NCBI GenBank assembly: GCA_021779935.1 | Contig: JAJXZT010000041.1 | Coordinates: 1-63,058 of the forward strand | Length of the DNA stretch: 63,058 bases | DNA from: Acidobacteriota bacterium | GTDB lineage: Bacteria > Acidobacteriota > Terriglobia > Terriglobales > Acidobacteriaceae | Direction of reading: 5' to 3' | In this document: positions 1-11,382 of the stretch, one piece after another | Layout: every line of letters begins with the position of its first letter | Numbering within the stretch: the first letter of the stretch is position 1 | The notes under the pieces: model-generated | Database searches by the model: none | The model's input: only the letters and a program-made list of their open reading frames with translations | What the model was told of the DNA's origin: nothing | Position numbers and translations under genes: made by a program

Positions 1-300
1 GAGTTGAGCACTCGTCGTCGCGGTTGTGGGAAAGTGGAAAACGCAAGCGTTTTCCAAGGCGGCTCCGCCGCCGCCTTTTCCATAACCCCACTGATTACGC
101 TTGACAAACCAGACAGTCGCTACCCTTCTCGCGCGCGTTTCGCGACAGGGTGGGGCCTTGTTTGTCGCTTGTGGCTTTCTTTCTTCTGCCCGTGCAAATC
201 CGTGCTGATCCGTGGCGCCTTTGCCCTTCCTCGCGACTCTTGACTCGAGTCTCGCGACTTCCTCTAGTACCTAACACCCAGCACCTAGTACCCTCTTCTC
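1..300. other. intergenic DNA with degenerate repeats
   Basis: No convincing gene. The stretch contains GC-rich palindromic pieces (about 30-75) and a copy of a dispersed repeat around 124-156 (core gcgacagggtgggg) that recurs near 4252, 21428 and 23799. The short reading frames here look like translated repeat sequence. Confidence 0.5.
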
Positions 301-735
301 ATGACCCGCGAATACCCAGACCGTCCCATCGTTGGCGTCGGCGCCGTCATTGTTCGTGACGCACATGCCCTTATCGTTCGCCGCGCCACGGAACCGCTGA
401 AAGGGCAGTGGTCCATTCCCGGCGGAGCCCTCGAACTTGGCGAGAAACTTCGTGACGGCCTTGCCCGCGAGGTCCGCGAAGAGACCGGCCTCATCGTCGA
501 AGTCGGCCCCATGCTCGATGTCTTCGACAGCATCTTTCTCGACTCCGACGGCCGCACGCAGTATCACTATGTCCTCGTCGATTTCCTCTGCCGTCCCGCC
601 GGCGGCCTTCTCCACGCCTCCAGCGATGCCAGCGAAGCTCGCTGGGTCACCTCCGCCGAACTCGACGCCCTTGGAATGAAGCAAGCCACCATCGATGTCA
701 TCCGCAAGGCCCTTGTTCTGGAATCCCTCTCCTGA
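301..735 (+). CDS. Nudix hydrolase
   Basis: Predicted Nudix pyrophosphohydrolase of 144 aa. The Nudix box is intact at about residues 40-62 (GGALELGEKLRDGLAREVRE followed by ETGLI), giving the Glu residues that bind the divalent metal. The family cleaves nucleoside diphosphate-X compounds such as oxidised nucleotides, ADP-ribose or NADH. The length and single-domain layout resemble the ADP-ribose/MutT-like subgroup, but the substrate cannot be read from sequence. The ATG at 301 has no clear Shine-Dalgarno sequence. It is followed at about 80 bp by a same-strand membrane protein gene, with which no functional link is evident. Confidence 0.9.
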   Translation: MTREYPDRPIVGVGAVIVRDAHALIVRRATEPLKGQWSIPGGALELGEKLRDGLAREVREETGLIVEVGPMLDVFDSIFLDSDGRTQYHYVLVDFLCRPAGGLLHASSDASEARWVTSAELDALGMKQATIDVIRKALVLESLS

Positions 736-815
736 GTTGCCCATGGCACTCACGTGTAATGCTTGCTTAACCGTGCAATCCGCCCGCGTCGCTTATACTG
801 GTCTATGAGCCGCGC

Positions 816-1379
816 GTGGCTGAGGGGAGATTCCTTCGCTTGTCATCTGCTCTGGATACACCGAAAAAGACTTCTCGATTGTGGCGAATCTGGAATTGGA
901 AAGCAGGCGTCCTCAGCGCTTCCGTGCGAGGCCCCATCTTTTTACTGCTGTCTCTCGGTGCCGGTTGGTTTCCCGCCGTCGTCGCCGGTGTAGCCGAAGC
1001 CGTCTTCCGCGCCTTTGCCATGGGAGTCTCCGGCGCCTACTTCCAGCACATCCGGAAACGCAAACTCAACCTCGTCTCCGGAATCCTCGTTATTGTCTTC
1101 ATTCCCTTCGTAATTCAGTCCGCGAATTACTACTACCATCTCTTTCTCCACACTCCGAACCTTGAAGAGAACACCATCGTTTCCATTCTCCTGACTTCCG
1201 TTGGGACCCTCTTCGACTGGTATGCCATGACCCGCGGAGCCTTCGTCGCGGAAGAAGATATTCAGCCCTTCTCCGCCGACCTGCTCGCCCTCATCCCGCT
1301 CATCCGCGACTTCATCCTCGGGCCCATTCGCTGGCTCCCCGAACAATGGAAGCGCCTCGGCAAGCAACACGGCTCCTGA
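816..1379 (+). CDS. hypothetical membrane protein
   Basis: A 187-aa protein starting at a GTG. Hydrophobic segments at about residues 35-60, 85-105 and 120-140 suggest a small inner-membrane protein, and the C-terminus is hydrophilic and basic. No catalytic motif is recognised. A TATACT hexamer at 794-799 could be a -10 box that places transcription just upstream of the GTG, but the -35 is poor. Codon use and GC match the neighbours, so I consider it a real backbone gene of unknown function. Confidence 0.7.
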   Translation: MAEGRFLRLSSALDTPKKTSRLWRIWNWKAGVLSASVRGPIFLLLSLGAGWFPAVVAGVAEAVFRAFAMGVSGAYFQHIRKRKLNLVSGILVIVFIPFVIQSANYYYHLFLHTPNLEENTIVSILLTSVGTLFDWYAMTRGAFVAEEDIQPFSADLLALIPLIRDFILGPIRWLPEQWKRLGKQHGS

Positions 1380-1551
1380 TCCCAACCTCCACGCCCTGTG
1401 CCCGCAGTTCTTCGGGGCTTTTTCACTCTTAGCTTTTGTTGCTTTGCTTTTCGTCTTTTGCTTTTCGCTAAGAGCTAAAAGCCAAGAGCTTCAGGCTAGC
1501 GCCTAATACCTAATACCTGACGCCTCGCACCCGCCACCTTCATGCCCTCCG

Positions 1552-1581
1552 TTGACTTTCCTTCAACTCCTCGCGTATCTT
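1552..1581 (+). promoter_or_regulatory. predicted sigma70-type promoter of the metYX leader
   Basis: TTGACT at 1552-1557 and TATCTT at 1576-1581 with an 18-bp spacer. Transcription would begin around 1588-1592, at or a few bases before the ATG of the leader peptide, so the leader would be leaderless or nearly so. Confidence 0.6.
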
Positions 1582-1591
1582 CAATTTCACG

Positions 1592-1649
1592 ATGTTGCAG
1601 TTTCTTACCAACACGACCATGGCCATGTGCATGTGTATGCTGCGCACCC

Positions 1650-1669
<20 letters not shown>
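1592..1669 (+). CDS. Met/Cys-rich attenuator leader peptide (metYX leader)
   Basis: A 25-codon reading frame whose centre reads TTMAMCMCML: four Met codons (besides the start) and two Cys codons clustered at 1619-1639, just before a terminator and directly upstream of metY-metX. Both residues are linked to the products of the downstream pathway (sulfhydrylation of acetylhomoserine, leading to methionine). The 3' half of the frame overlaps the left arm of an antiterminator (1650-1665). This is the layout of ribosome-mediated transcription attenuation. The start could also be the internal ATG at 1619. Too short for routine gene callers; the attenuation role is inferred from sequence only. Confidence 0.75.
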
Positions 1670-3110
<1,441 letters not shown>

Positions 3111-3112
3111 TC

Positions 3113-4192
3113 ATGAACGTTCCCTCGCTTCATCTCACGCAAGGCACTGCGACCTTCGCGCAGGATGAACCGTTTCAACTCGAATCCGGCTCCTCGCTCA
3201 GTCCCATCGACATTCGGTTCGCCGTTTATGGCGAGCTGAATGCCGCCGGTGACAACGTCGTTCTCGTCTGCCACGCCCTCTCCGGATCTGCCGAAGCTCA
3301 CGAGTGGTGGCCTGAGCTCTTCGCCCCTGGAGCAGTTTTTTCTTCCGACCGCTGGTGCGTTGTCTGCGCCAACATCCTCGGTTCCTGTTACGGCTCCACC
3401 GGCCCCACCAGCGTTAATCCAGCCACCGGAGCGCCTTTCGGAGATTCCTTCCCGCTCGTTACCATCGGCGACATCGTCCGCTCCCAGGCTCTCCTTCTCG
3501 ATCACCTCGGCATCTCGCGCCTCCACGCCGTCCTCGGCGCATCCATCGGAGGCATGCAGGCTCTCGAATGGGCCATCCGTTTTCCGTCGCGCGTCGAGCG
3601 ATGTATCGCCATTGCCGCCACGCCTCTGTCTTCACTCGGACTCGCCCTCAATCACATCCAGCGCCGTGCCATCGCCCTCCACCCTGACCTCGGCCTCCGC
3701 CTCGCCCGCGAACTTGCCATGTCTACCTATAAGTCTGCCGAGCTATTTAACGAACGCCACGCGCGCAATCCCAACCGCAGCGGCGAGCCTCCCTGGGCCT
3801 CGCCCACCGGACGCTTCGACATTGCCGGCTACCTCGATTACCAGGGAGAAATCTTCTCCCGCCGTTTCGATCCGGACACCTACACGGCCATCACCCGCGC
3901 CATGGATCTCTGGGACCCCGCCCGCGACCCCGGCGACGTCGTCTATGAAAACATCCGGGCGCGCACCACGCTCGTTGGCATCTCCTCCGACTGGCTCTTT
4001 CCCGCCTCGGACGTCCGCGCCCTCGCGCAAACTCTCACCGCGCGCGGCGTCGACTGCTCCTATCGCGAGATCGAGTCTGCCCACGGACACGACGCATTCC
4101 TCGCCGAGCCGCACCATGCCAATCAATTGCTTGGAGAAATACTGGAAACGTCGGAGGGTGCCTCACGTTCGCGGCCCTCAGTTGGCCGATAA
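3113..4192 (+). CDS. metX: homoserine O-acetyltransferase
   Basis: An alpha/beta-hydrolase-fold acyltransferase of 359 aa that acetylates L-homoserine with acetyl-CoA, the committed step to methionine. The nucleophile serine is in GASIGGMQALEW (about residue 145), the acid aspartate in SSDWLFPASD (about residue 290) and the histidine in ESAHGHDAFLAEP (about residue 322). The ATG lies 2 bp after the metY stop, so the two genes form one operon and are probably translationally coupled. Acetyl versus succinyl specificity is assigned from overall family resemblance and the metY partner. No T-box or SAM riboswitch was recognised upstream; the leader at 1592-1731 is the likely control point. Confidence 0.94.
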   Translation: MNVPSLHLTQGTATFAQDEPFQLESGSSLSPIDIRFAVYGELNAAGDNVVLVCHALSGSAEAHEWWPELFAPGAVFSSDRWCVVCANILGSCYGSTGPTSVNPATGAPFGDSFPLVTIGDIVRSQALLLDHLGISRLHAVLGASIGGMQALEWAIRFPSRVERCIAIAATPLSSLGLALNHIQRRAIALHPDLGLRLARELAMSTYKSAELFNERHARNPNRSGEPPWASPTGRFDIAGYLDYQGEIFSRRFDPDTYTAITRAMDLWDPARDPGDVVYENIRARTTLVGISSDWLFPASDVRALAQTLTARGVDCSYREIESAHGHDAFLAEPHHANQLLGEILETSEGASRSRPSVGR

Positions 4193-4473
4193 CGTGGGGA
4201 TATTGATGGGTGGCCCATGCAAGCCGTCTTTGCTTGCATGGGAAACCAGCCCTTGTCGCACGCAGTTTGCGACAGGGTGGGGTAGTGGTTTTTTCGAAAC
4301 TCGAAACCTGAAACTCGAAGCTTCTTTCGGGTACCCTATGCCCGCGGACTTCTGTTAGGCGATACCACGGGGATGTTACGGCGCGAAGGCATATACTCAT
4401 GTCGTGCCACGATATATAACTTCGAATCGTGCTGCCGGAGTACCGGCTTTCGCGTTGCGGAGATTTCGTCACA
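4193..4473. other. intergenic region with two repeat families
   Basis: Holds a REP-like palindrome of family B (4208-4245) and one of family C (4252-4283), then a short stretch with the arms cacgat...atcgtg near 4409-4432. No gene is seen. Confidence 0.5.
4208..4245 (+). repeat. REP-like palindrome, family B, copy 1
   Basis: tggcccatgcaagc ... gcttgcatgggaaa: an imperfect stem-loop. The same element occurs at 7180-7215 and, inverted, at 23256-23296. Confidence 0.7.
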
Positions 4474-5130
4474 ATGCTTGAAAAAGAACTCTTTGCCTTG
4501 ATGGAAGGTACATCCGACGCCTCGTTCACCGTGACCGAATCCGGAGAAATCCTGGCTTGGAACAAGGCTGCGGAAAAGTTGTTCGGGTATTCCGCCGAGG
4601 ACGTGCTGCACAAGTCGTGCTACCAGGTGTTAGAGGGCGTTGGTGCTCTCGGCACACACGTATGCCACGAAAATTGCTGTGTCCTTGAGTGCGCCGGTGG
4701 AAACGCTTCGACAATTCCAAATTTCGATCTGCACGTCAAAACCCTTTCAGGCCCGCGCATATGGGTCAACATCTCCACCATCGTATTCGATAACAAACGT
4801 ACCGGTCGCAGGCTGCTTATCCATCTTGCCCACGACATTACCGGCCAGAAGAGGTCTGAGGAACTTGTGGCCAAAATGCTTGAGTTGAGCCGCCAGCTTG
4901 AAACTGCCGGCGAATCGCGCGGTCGGCCCGCGCCTGTTGCGCCCCTTTCCGATCAGGAAAAGCATGTCTTGCGGATCTTTGCGGCCGGTAAGGATTCATC
5001 CGAAGTTGCGCGGCAGTTGCAAATCTCCACACAAACCCTCCGCAATCATCTGCATCACATCAATCAAAAGCTACGCACCCACAATCGCCTTGAAGCCGTC
5101 ATGCAGGCCCTTCAGCGCAAGCTGATCTGA
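4474..5130 (+). CDS. PAS-domain LuxR-family regulator
   Basis: A 218-aa transcription regulator with an N-terminal PAS domain (about residues 5-120) and a C-terminal LuxR/FixJ-type helix-turn-helix (about 160-215, core EVARQLQISTQTLRNHLHHI). The PAS domain carries four close cysteines in the segment THVCHENCCVLEC plus an earlier Cys (SCYQVL), which could bind a metal, haem or Fe-S centre or act as a redox switch. There is no receiver domain. I chose the ATG at 4474 because GGAG lies 11 bp upstream; a GTG at 4429 would add 15 residues. The genes behind it include a hemerythrin and a cupin, so a redox- or oxygen-related regulon is plausible but unproven. Confidence 0.85.
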   Translation: MLEKELFALMEGTSDASFTVTESGEILAWNKAAEKLFGYSAEDVLHKSCYQVLEGVGALGTHVCHENCCVLECAGGNASTIPNFDLHVKTLSGPRIWVNISTIVFDNKRTGRRLLIHLAHDITGQKRSEELVAKMLELSRQLETAGESRGRPAPVAPLSDQEKHVLRIFAAGKDSSEVARQLQISTQTLRNHLHHINQKLRTHNRLEAVMQALQRKLI

Positions 5131-5244
5131 ACCGGCCCGGTACAGACGGCTCATTCGACAGTACGGACCGCTCATTGTTCCGAGCCCGCCTTCGGCGCCA
5201 AATAGTAGACAACGACATGGAACCTCCGGTCGAGAGAGGGCTGA

Positions 5245-5538
5245 GTGATATCCGAATGCGCGAATCCTAAGTGCCGAGTTCCTCTTCATTATTTTCGCGG
5301 TGGACACCTCTATTCCTTCGAGGTCAGAACTCCGTCCGGTGGGAACGTAGCTGCGGCGGCCAGCACCTCTTCGCAGTCGCGAATCGCCGTCAATTTCTGG
5401 CTGTGCGAGGAGTGTGCCGCAAAGCTGAGCCTCCACTTTGAGCCCGGTGCGGGAGTCTCGGTCAGGACGCGAAGCGACGTTCCTGAGCAAGTGGAACAAC
5501 TGACCTGTGGCGCATGTACCGGCCCTGGGCGTTCCTGA
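5245..5538 (+). CDS. small protein with two cysteine pairs (hypothetical)
   Basis: A 97-aa protein with an N-terminal pair in CANPKC and a second pair in CEEC about 50 residues later, plus CGAC near the C-terminus. The spacing suggests a zinc-ribbon-like fold; a possible strand-rich core lies between. It begins at a GTG and lies between the PAS-LuxR gene and the hemerythrin gene on the same strand. The role is unknown; it might be a redox-responsive zinc protein, but this is guesswork. Confidence 0.65.
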   Translation: MISECANPKCRVPLHYFRGGHLYSFEVRTPSGGNVAAAASTSSQSRIAVNFWLCEECAAKLSLHFEPGAGVSVRTRSDVPEQVEQLTCGACTGPGRS

Positions 5539-5595
5539 TCGGACGAAGCATTACCCGCGTGGGGATGGTGCGCCGCGCGATTTGAGAGGGAGTTC

Positions 5596-6170
5596 ATGAA
5601 ATCGGCAATCGCGGAACTCGAACACGAACACAGAATTATTCAAACTGTCGTCGCGGTTATGGGGCGCCTCATCGACAACTTGGAATATCACCTTGAGGTC
5701 AGTCCGGATGTCCTTCGCGCCTGGTGCAGTTCATTCGGATCTTCGGCGACCAGTGTCATCACAACAAGGAGGAGAGCTATCTCTTTCCGTTGCTGGAAGA
5801 AAACGGCGCGCCCGCTACTGGCTGTCCGCTCTCCACGCTCAGGGCGGAACACCAGAAGAGCCGCCATTTTACCGAAATCCTCTCCACCGCGTCGGCGGAC
5901 TACATCGCCAATCATGAGGCTGGTCGGTTGGCGTTGATTGAGGCGCTGCAACACTTTGTTGAACTGTATCCGGAACATATATGGAAGGAAGAATTTCTCC
6001 TCTTTCCTATGGCGCGGAAGATGCTCTCGCGAAAAGATCTGCAATCGCTGTTGCAGCAGTTCAGTCTCGCTGAGGCGGACATCGGCGAACATGCGCATGC
6101 CTCGTATGAAGCGCTTGCCCGCGACTTGGCTCAGCGGGTAGGACTCGATCTGCCGGCGCACGTTGCTTAA
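5596..6170 (+). pseudogene. hemerythrin-domain protein with a frameshift
   Basis: Two reading frames join into one hemerythrin (HHE) domain protein of about 190 aa. The first (from 5596, ribosome binding site gggag) gives ELEHEHRIIQTVV up to VSPDVLR. The second, in another frame, continues LVQFIRIFGDQCHHNKEES and ends at 6170 with further iron ligands (HQKSRHFTEI, HIWKEEFLLFP). The break lies at about 5718-5726 (cgcgcctggtg); adding one base, for example CGC CGC CTG, restores the frame. The intact family binds a di-iron centre and senses or carries O2 or NO. All ligands on both sides are conserved, so the shift is either recent or a sequencing error. Confidence 0.8.
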
Positions 6171-6211
6171 TCACGCAGGACCGGCATGGAGCCGGCACAG
6201 AGGAGGGCACC

Positions 6212-7153
6212 GTGGATATTCTTGATGTACTTGCGATCAGGCTGCCGTGCAACGTCTGCGGCCAGACCTATCAGGTTCCGCTAAGCGACGTCTTTCTCTC
6301 CCACTCCGTAATCCATGAAGGGTGTCCCGTGCCTCACGAAAGCGAGTGCCCGCCTCTATTCCAGAGCAGGTTCTTCACTGGTGACGCCCTCCAGCGATTG
6401 CAGACCGCGTGGCGCGTATTGGAAGAGAGTGCAAAGTCCAGCGGCGGAGAACTCATCGCCAGCCTGGTTTTCGGAGAAGCGGATATGACAGACCCAACGC
6501 TCATGCAAAGTGGATCGAAGGAAACGGCAAATCGTCTCTCGCAACCGAAGTCGGTCACGGGACGCATCCGCAATCCTGTTCCAGCTTCCATGCCCGTACT
6601 GAAGTTCAGCCTTGCGGAAGAAACTCAGCGCATGATCGCCGAGCAGCCTTGGCAAGCGGGACACACGGCAAATACCATCGTGAAGTATCCGGACTTGCGG
6701 ATCATCTTGATCACGTTGAAAACGGGCGCACAATTGCACGAGCATCGCACCGCCGGACGAATCGCCGTGCAAGTGTTGGCGGGACACGTCCAGATGAAAC
6801 ACGAGGAGGAGATCATCGACCTCCAGACCGGGCACATGGTAACGCTTGATCGCAACCTCACGCACGACATTGAGGCCCTCGCGGACAGCGCTCTCTTGCT
6901 CACCATTGTCATGCCCGCTGATGAAAGCACCGTCCGCGAAGAGGCTGAGATGGCGAAATCGACAGTGCATGCCATGGCTGACACTGTTTACTGGCAGCAA
7001 CATCGATTGGACGCAACTGAGTCAGGTGATGCGGAGAGGAGTGTTCGGAAGCACGGCGGAAAAGAGGAGGGCCTGGATGAAACTCTTGCTGCTACGTTTC
7101 CATGCAGCGATCCGCTTTCCACGCTTCCCGATCCCGATGTGGCCGTCGCATGA
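6212..7153 (+). CDS. Cys-motif plus cupin plus acidic-tail fusion protein
   Basis: A 313-aa protein starting at GTG after gagg. Residues about 8-50 form a Cys/His-rich N-terminal module (LPCNVCGQTY ... HEGCPVPHESECPP). Residues about 130-235 form a cupin barrel with a partial metal motif (LHEHRTAGRIAVQVLAGHVQ). The C-terminal tail (GLDETLAATFPCSDPLS) resembles the short 'DE..SFPASDPPS' motif seen in small soil-bacterial proteins. I recognise the parts but not this combination. Its place after the hemerythrin gene suggests a shared stress or oxygen response. It is probably cytoplasmic since no signal peptide is visible. Confidence 0.7.
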   Translation: MDILDVLAIRLPCNVCGQTYQVPLSDVFLSHSVIHEGCPVPHESECPPLFQSRFFTGDALQRLQTAWRVLEESAKSSGGELIASLVFGEADMTDPTLMQSGSKETANRLSQPKSVTGRIRNPVPASMPVLKFSLAEETQRMIAEQPWQAGHTANTIVKYPDLRIILITLKTGAQLHEHRTAGRIAVQVLAGHVQMKHEEEIIDLQTGHMVTLDRNLTHDIEALADSALLLTIVMPADESTVREEAEMAKSTVHAMADTVYWQQHRLDATESGDAERSVRKHGGKEEGLDETLAATFPCSDPLSTLPDPDVAVA

Positions 7154-7179
7154 TGGCGCGGGGAGAGGAAAGCGGAGAC

Positions 7180-7215
7180 TGGCCCATGTAAGCTTCTTTT
7201 TGCTTGCATGGGAAA
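7180..7215 (+). repeat. REP-like palindrome, family B, copy 2
   Basis: tggcccatgtaagc ... gcttgcatgggaaa, the same element as at 4208-4245, with one substitution in the left arm. Confidence 0.65.
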
Positions 7216-7250
7216 CTATGATCCTTGAATTTGAAACTCGAAACTGTCTT

Positions 7251-7616
7251 CTACAACTCCGATTTCCGGATCGCCGCATGGATGCTCTCTGCGATTCCCA
7301 GCGTCAGCAGCACCACGATGATGTGCGCCACTTGTTCGATATCAATGCCACCGCCCGTCTGCAGCGGAATCTGGCGCAGGCCCGTTACTGGAAGCAGTAT
7401 TGCGAACACCACTCCGAGAATTCCGAGAACGGTCTTTTTCTTTACGAACGCCAGAATCGCCAGCATCAGCACCACCAGCGCCACCATGAATCCCAAACCG
7501 ATGTGTGCACCCAGCACCGCTTGTGCTTTCCCCGCCGCCAGCAGCGCTCCCAGGATGATCGAAACCACCGCCACCAGTCGGACGATCATGATCAGGATTT
7601 TTGCGAACTTAGCCAA
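7251..7616 (-). CDS. small four-helix membrane protein (hypothetical)
   Basis: A 121-aa protein with four predicted transmembrane helices (about residues 5-25, 35-58, 62-82 and 92-112) and no charged catalytic motif. It starts at TTG, supported by the ribosome binding site ggggag 8-9 bp upstream. It resembles small uncharacterised integral membrane proteins found in many soil bacteria. It lies on the opposite strand to the cupin fusion and downstream of the dehydrogenase-reductase-cupin operon. Confidence 0.7.
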   Translation of the reverse strand: MAKFAKILIMIVRLVAVVSIILGALLAAGKAQAVLGAHIGLGFMVALVVLMLAILAFVKKKTVLGILGVVFAILLPVTGLRQIPLQTGGGIDIEQVAHIIVVLLTLGIAESIHAAIRKSEL

Positions 7617-7685
7617 GTTGTCTTCTCCCCACCGCTGTTGTGAACGAATTGTATGACTTGAATTGTACTCGACAGCATTTTCCTG

Positions 7686-8087
7686 TCATCGTCCCGCGTC
7701 GTATTGTTCGTCGCTGACCTTCTCCATCCAGTCGACAACCTTCCCGTCGAGCTTTTCCTGGATGGCGATGTGCGTCATGGCCGTCGTCGGCGCGGCTCCA
7801 TGCCAGTGCTTCTCGCCCGGCGAGAACCAGACCACGTCGCCCGGTCGAATCTCCTCCAGCGGTCCGCCCCACCGTTGCACGCGGCCGCATCCCGCCGTCA
7901 CGATCAGAGTCTGGCCCAACGGATGCGTATGCCATGCCGTCCGTGCTCCCGGCTCGAAGGTTACGCTCGCGCCCTGCACTCGCGCCGGCTCCGGTGCCTG
8001 AATCAGCGGATCTATCCGTACCGTGCCTGTAAACCAATCTGCCGGTCCCTCGACGGAAGCCTGCGTGCCGGCTCTCTTGATTTCCAT
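7686..8087 (-). CDS. cupin-domain protein, mandelonitrile-lyase/quercetinase-like
   Basis: A 133-aa single-domain cupin. Metal-binding histidines appear in WHTHPLGQT (motif 1) and in the second motif around [11 protein letters not shown]. The family includes manganese hydroxynitrile lyases and many carboxymuconolactone-associated cupins of unknown substrate. The start has a good ribosome binding site (aaggagttcgg). It is the last gene of a leftward cluster with an alcohol dehydrogenase and an aldo/keto reductase, so it may act on or protect against reactive carbonyl compounds; that is an inference. Confidence 0.85.
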   Translation of the reverse strand: MEIKRAGTQASVEGPADWFTGTVRIDPLIQAPEPARVQGASVTFEPGARTAWHTHPLGQTLIVTAGCGRVQRWGGPLEEIRPGDVVWFSPGEKHWHGAAPTTAMTHIAIQEKLDGKVVDWMEKVSDEQYDAGR

Positions 8088-8145
8088 TTTCCGAACTCCT
8101 TCATTTGCGACTTAGTATTCCTTTATCCCGAGCCTCGTATGCCAC

Positions 8146-10205
<2,060 letters not shown>

Positions 10206-10283
10206 ATGTCTACTTTAGATGCTCGCCGGCCTCCACGTTATGCAAAATCCGCCAATCTATATGCACAATATGCCGGATCGGAC

Positions 10284-10326
10284 GGTGGCCCGTTCAAGCC
10301 CTCATTTGGCTTGAGCGGGGTAGTTC
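10284..10326 (+). repeat. REP element, family A, copy 1
   Basis: ggtggcccgttcaagcc ... ggcttgagcggggtagttc: a stem (ttcaagcc/ggcttgag) with a G-rich foot. Followed 31 bp later by a second direct copy. Confidence 0.75.
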
Positions 10327-10357
10327 GATGGCATGTGGACTGAAACGGTTTTAGGAT

Positions 10358-10400
10358 GGTGGCCCGTTCAAGCCCTCGTTTGGCTTGAGCGGGGTAGTTC
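10358..10400 (+). repeat. REP element, family A, copy 2
   Basis: A direct repeat of 10284-10326, differing by one base in the loop (ctcg for ctca). It sits just upstream of the RAYT gene. Confidence 0.75.
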
Positions 10401-10440
10401 TCTGCTGTCACACGAAAGCTCCTCTGATACAGTTCTTCCC

Positions 10441-10992
10441 GTGCCTTGGGGACTGAAACGCTTTCACGAATCCGGCGAGACGCATTTCATCACCTTCACT
10501 TGCTATCACCGGCGCCCGCTCCTGAACAGCGCCTTGAAGAGACGCACGTTTGAACTGGCGCTCGAGCGCATACGGCGCAAGTACCAGCTTCGTGTTTACG
10601 GCTATGTCGTGATGCCCGAACACGTGCATGTGCTCCTGAGCGAACCGGAGCGCTCCAACCTGGCGCAGGCCATCAAATCGCTCAAGCAGGGAGTCTCGCG
10701 CAGATTGATCGGCACCGGCGATAGGGCCTTTTGGCAGCAACGCTACTATGATCACAATGTTCGCAGCTATGTCAGCTTCGTCGGAAAGCTGCGCTACATC
10801 CATCGCAACCCGGTGAAACGTGGACTGTGCAAGAAACCGGAGGACTGGGAGTGGAGCAGTTTTCGGCATTACCAGACCGGAGCCGAGGGGAACGTCGAGA
10901 TTGAGTCGCAATGGACGGCGAGCCGCCGCGAGCGTGCGGGAATCAGACTGACGGTGCGGCAACTGCCCCGCTCAAGCCAAAGGATGGCTTGA
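10441..10992 (+). CDS. REP-associated tyrosine transposase (RAYT)
   Basis: A Y1-transposase-family protein of about 183 aa. The HUH motif is in MPEHVHVLLSEP, and the family signature RYIHRNPVKRGL with the tail WEWSSFRHY is present. RAYTs cut and join single-stranded DNA at REP palindromes and are thought to have spread these repeats. The gene is bracketed by REP copies of family A: two direct copies upstream and one inverted copy that includes its stop codon (10961-11004). I chose the GTG at 10441; the frame stays open to 10333 but that part is repeat DNA. The nucleophile tyrosine is most likely the one in QRYYDHNV or the RYIHRN region. Confidence 0.88.
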   Translation: MPWGLKRFHESGETHFITFTCYHRRPLLNSALKRRTFELALERIRRKYQLRVYGYVVMPEHVHVLLSEPERSNLAQAIKSLKQGVSRRLIGTGDRAFWQQRYYDHNVRSYVSFVGKLRYIHRNPVKRGLCKKPEDWEWSSFRHYQTGAEGNVEIESQWTASRRERAGIRLTVRQLPRSSQRMA

Positions 10993-11035
10993 ACGGGCCA
11001 CCGTCGGGTTATTTCGCTAACCCGGGCCACCTGCC
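10961..11035 (-). repeat. REP family A copy 3 within a 75-bp inverted repeat, left arm
   Basis: On the minus strand it reads ggcaggtggcccgggtta ... cggtggcccgttcaagcc ... ggcttgagcggggcagtt. It matches 13423-13498 in opposite orientation over almost the whole length, with a divergent 10-base patch in the middle. It overlaps the last codons of the RAYT gene. An extra hairpin, gggttatttcgctaaccc, lies at 11006-11023. Confidence 0.75.
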
Positions 11036-11122
11036 GCAAAGGAATTTGGTTTGCACTCCGCGTTTCGTTTTGTATTCTCTAAAAGCATAGCGTCGGTTCA
11101 GAACTTCGCGGAGAGAATCACC

Positions 11123-11266
11123 ATGAAGAAGCCCCTTGTTGCCGCTACCCGGGGACTTGGAATACAGAAGGGTGGCTATCCGACTAGGCATCTGCGAAAC
11201 ATCTCAGTGCTTCCCTTCAGTGGAAGCCAGCCACACGACGACGTTGTGTACCGCGCTTCTCACTAG
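11123..11266 (+). CDS. short hypothetical protein
   Basis: A possible 47-aa protein starting MKKPLVAATRG at an ATG 8 bp after ggagag. No recognisable domain. It lies between the left inverted repeat and the zinc-ribbon gene. The ribosome binding site is its only support, so the call is weak. Confidence 0.25.
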   Translation: MKKPLVAATRGLGIQKGGYPTRHLRNISVLPFSGSQPHDDVVYRASH

Positions 11267-11382
11267 CAAAAACGTGGACTCATCGCTGTAATGCAGTTAC
11301 GCTTGAGTGCAGTCCATCACTGACGGGAATGAGCAGTTTGGCGGTACTTTCGCGCCAGTAGTTCTGTCGGAGGCTTTGGCTC

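Noticed and set aside
1380-1551. Terminator after the membrane protein gene
   Set aside because: cgcagttcttcggggcttttt ends in T but pairs poorly; not strong enough to list.
3240-4358. Second frame over metX
   Set aside because: Ser/Pro/Ala-rich shadow of metX with no family; metX motifs are intact in the accepted frame.
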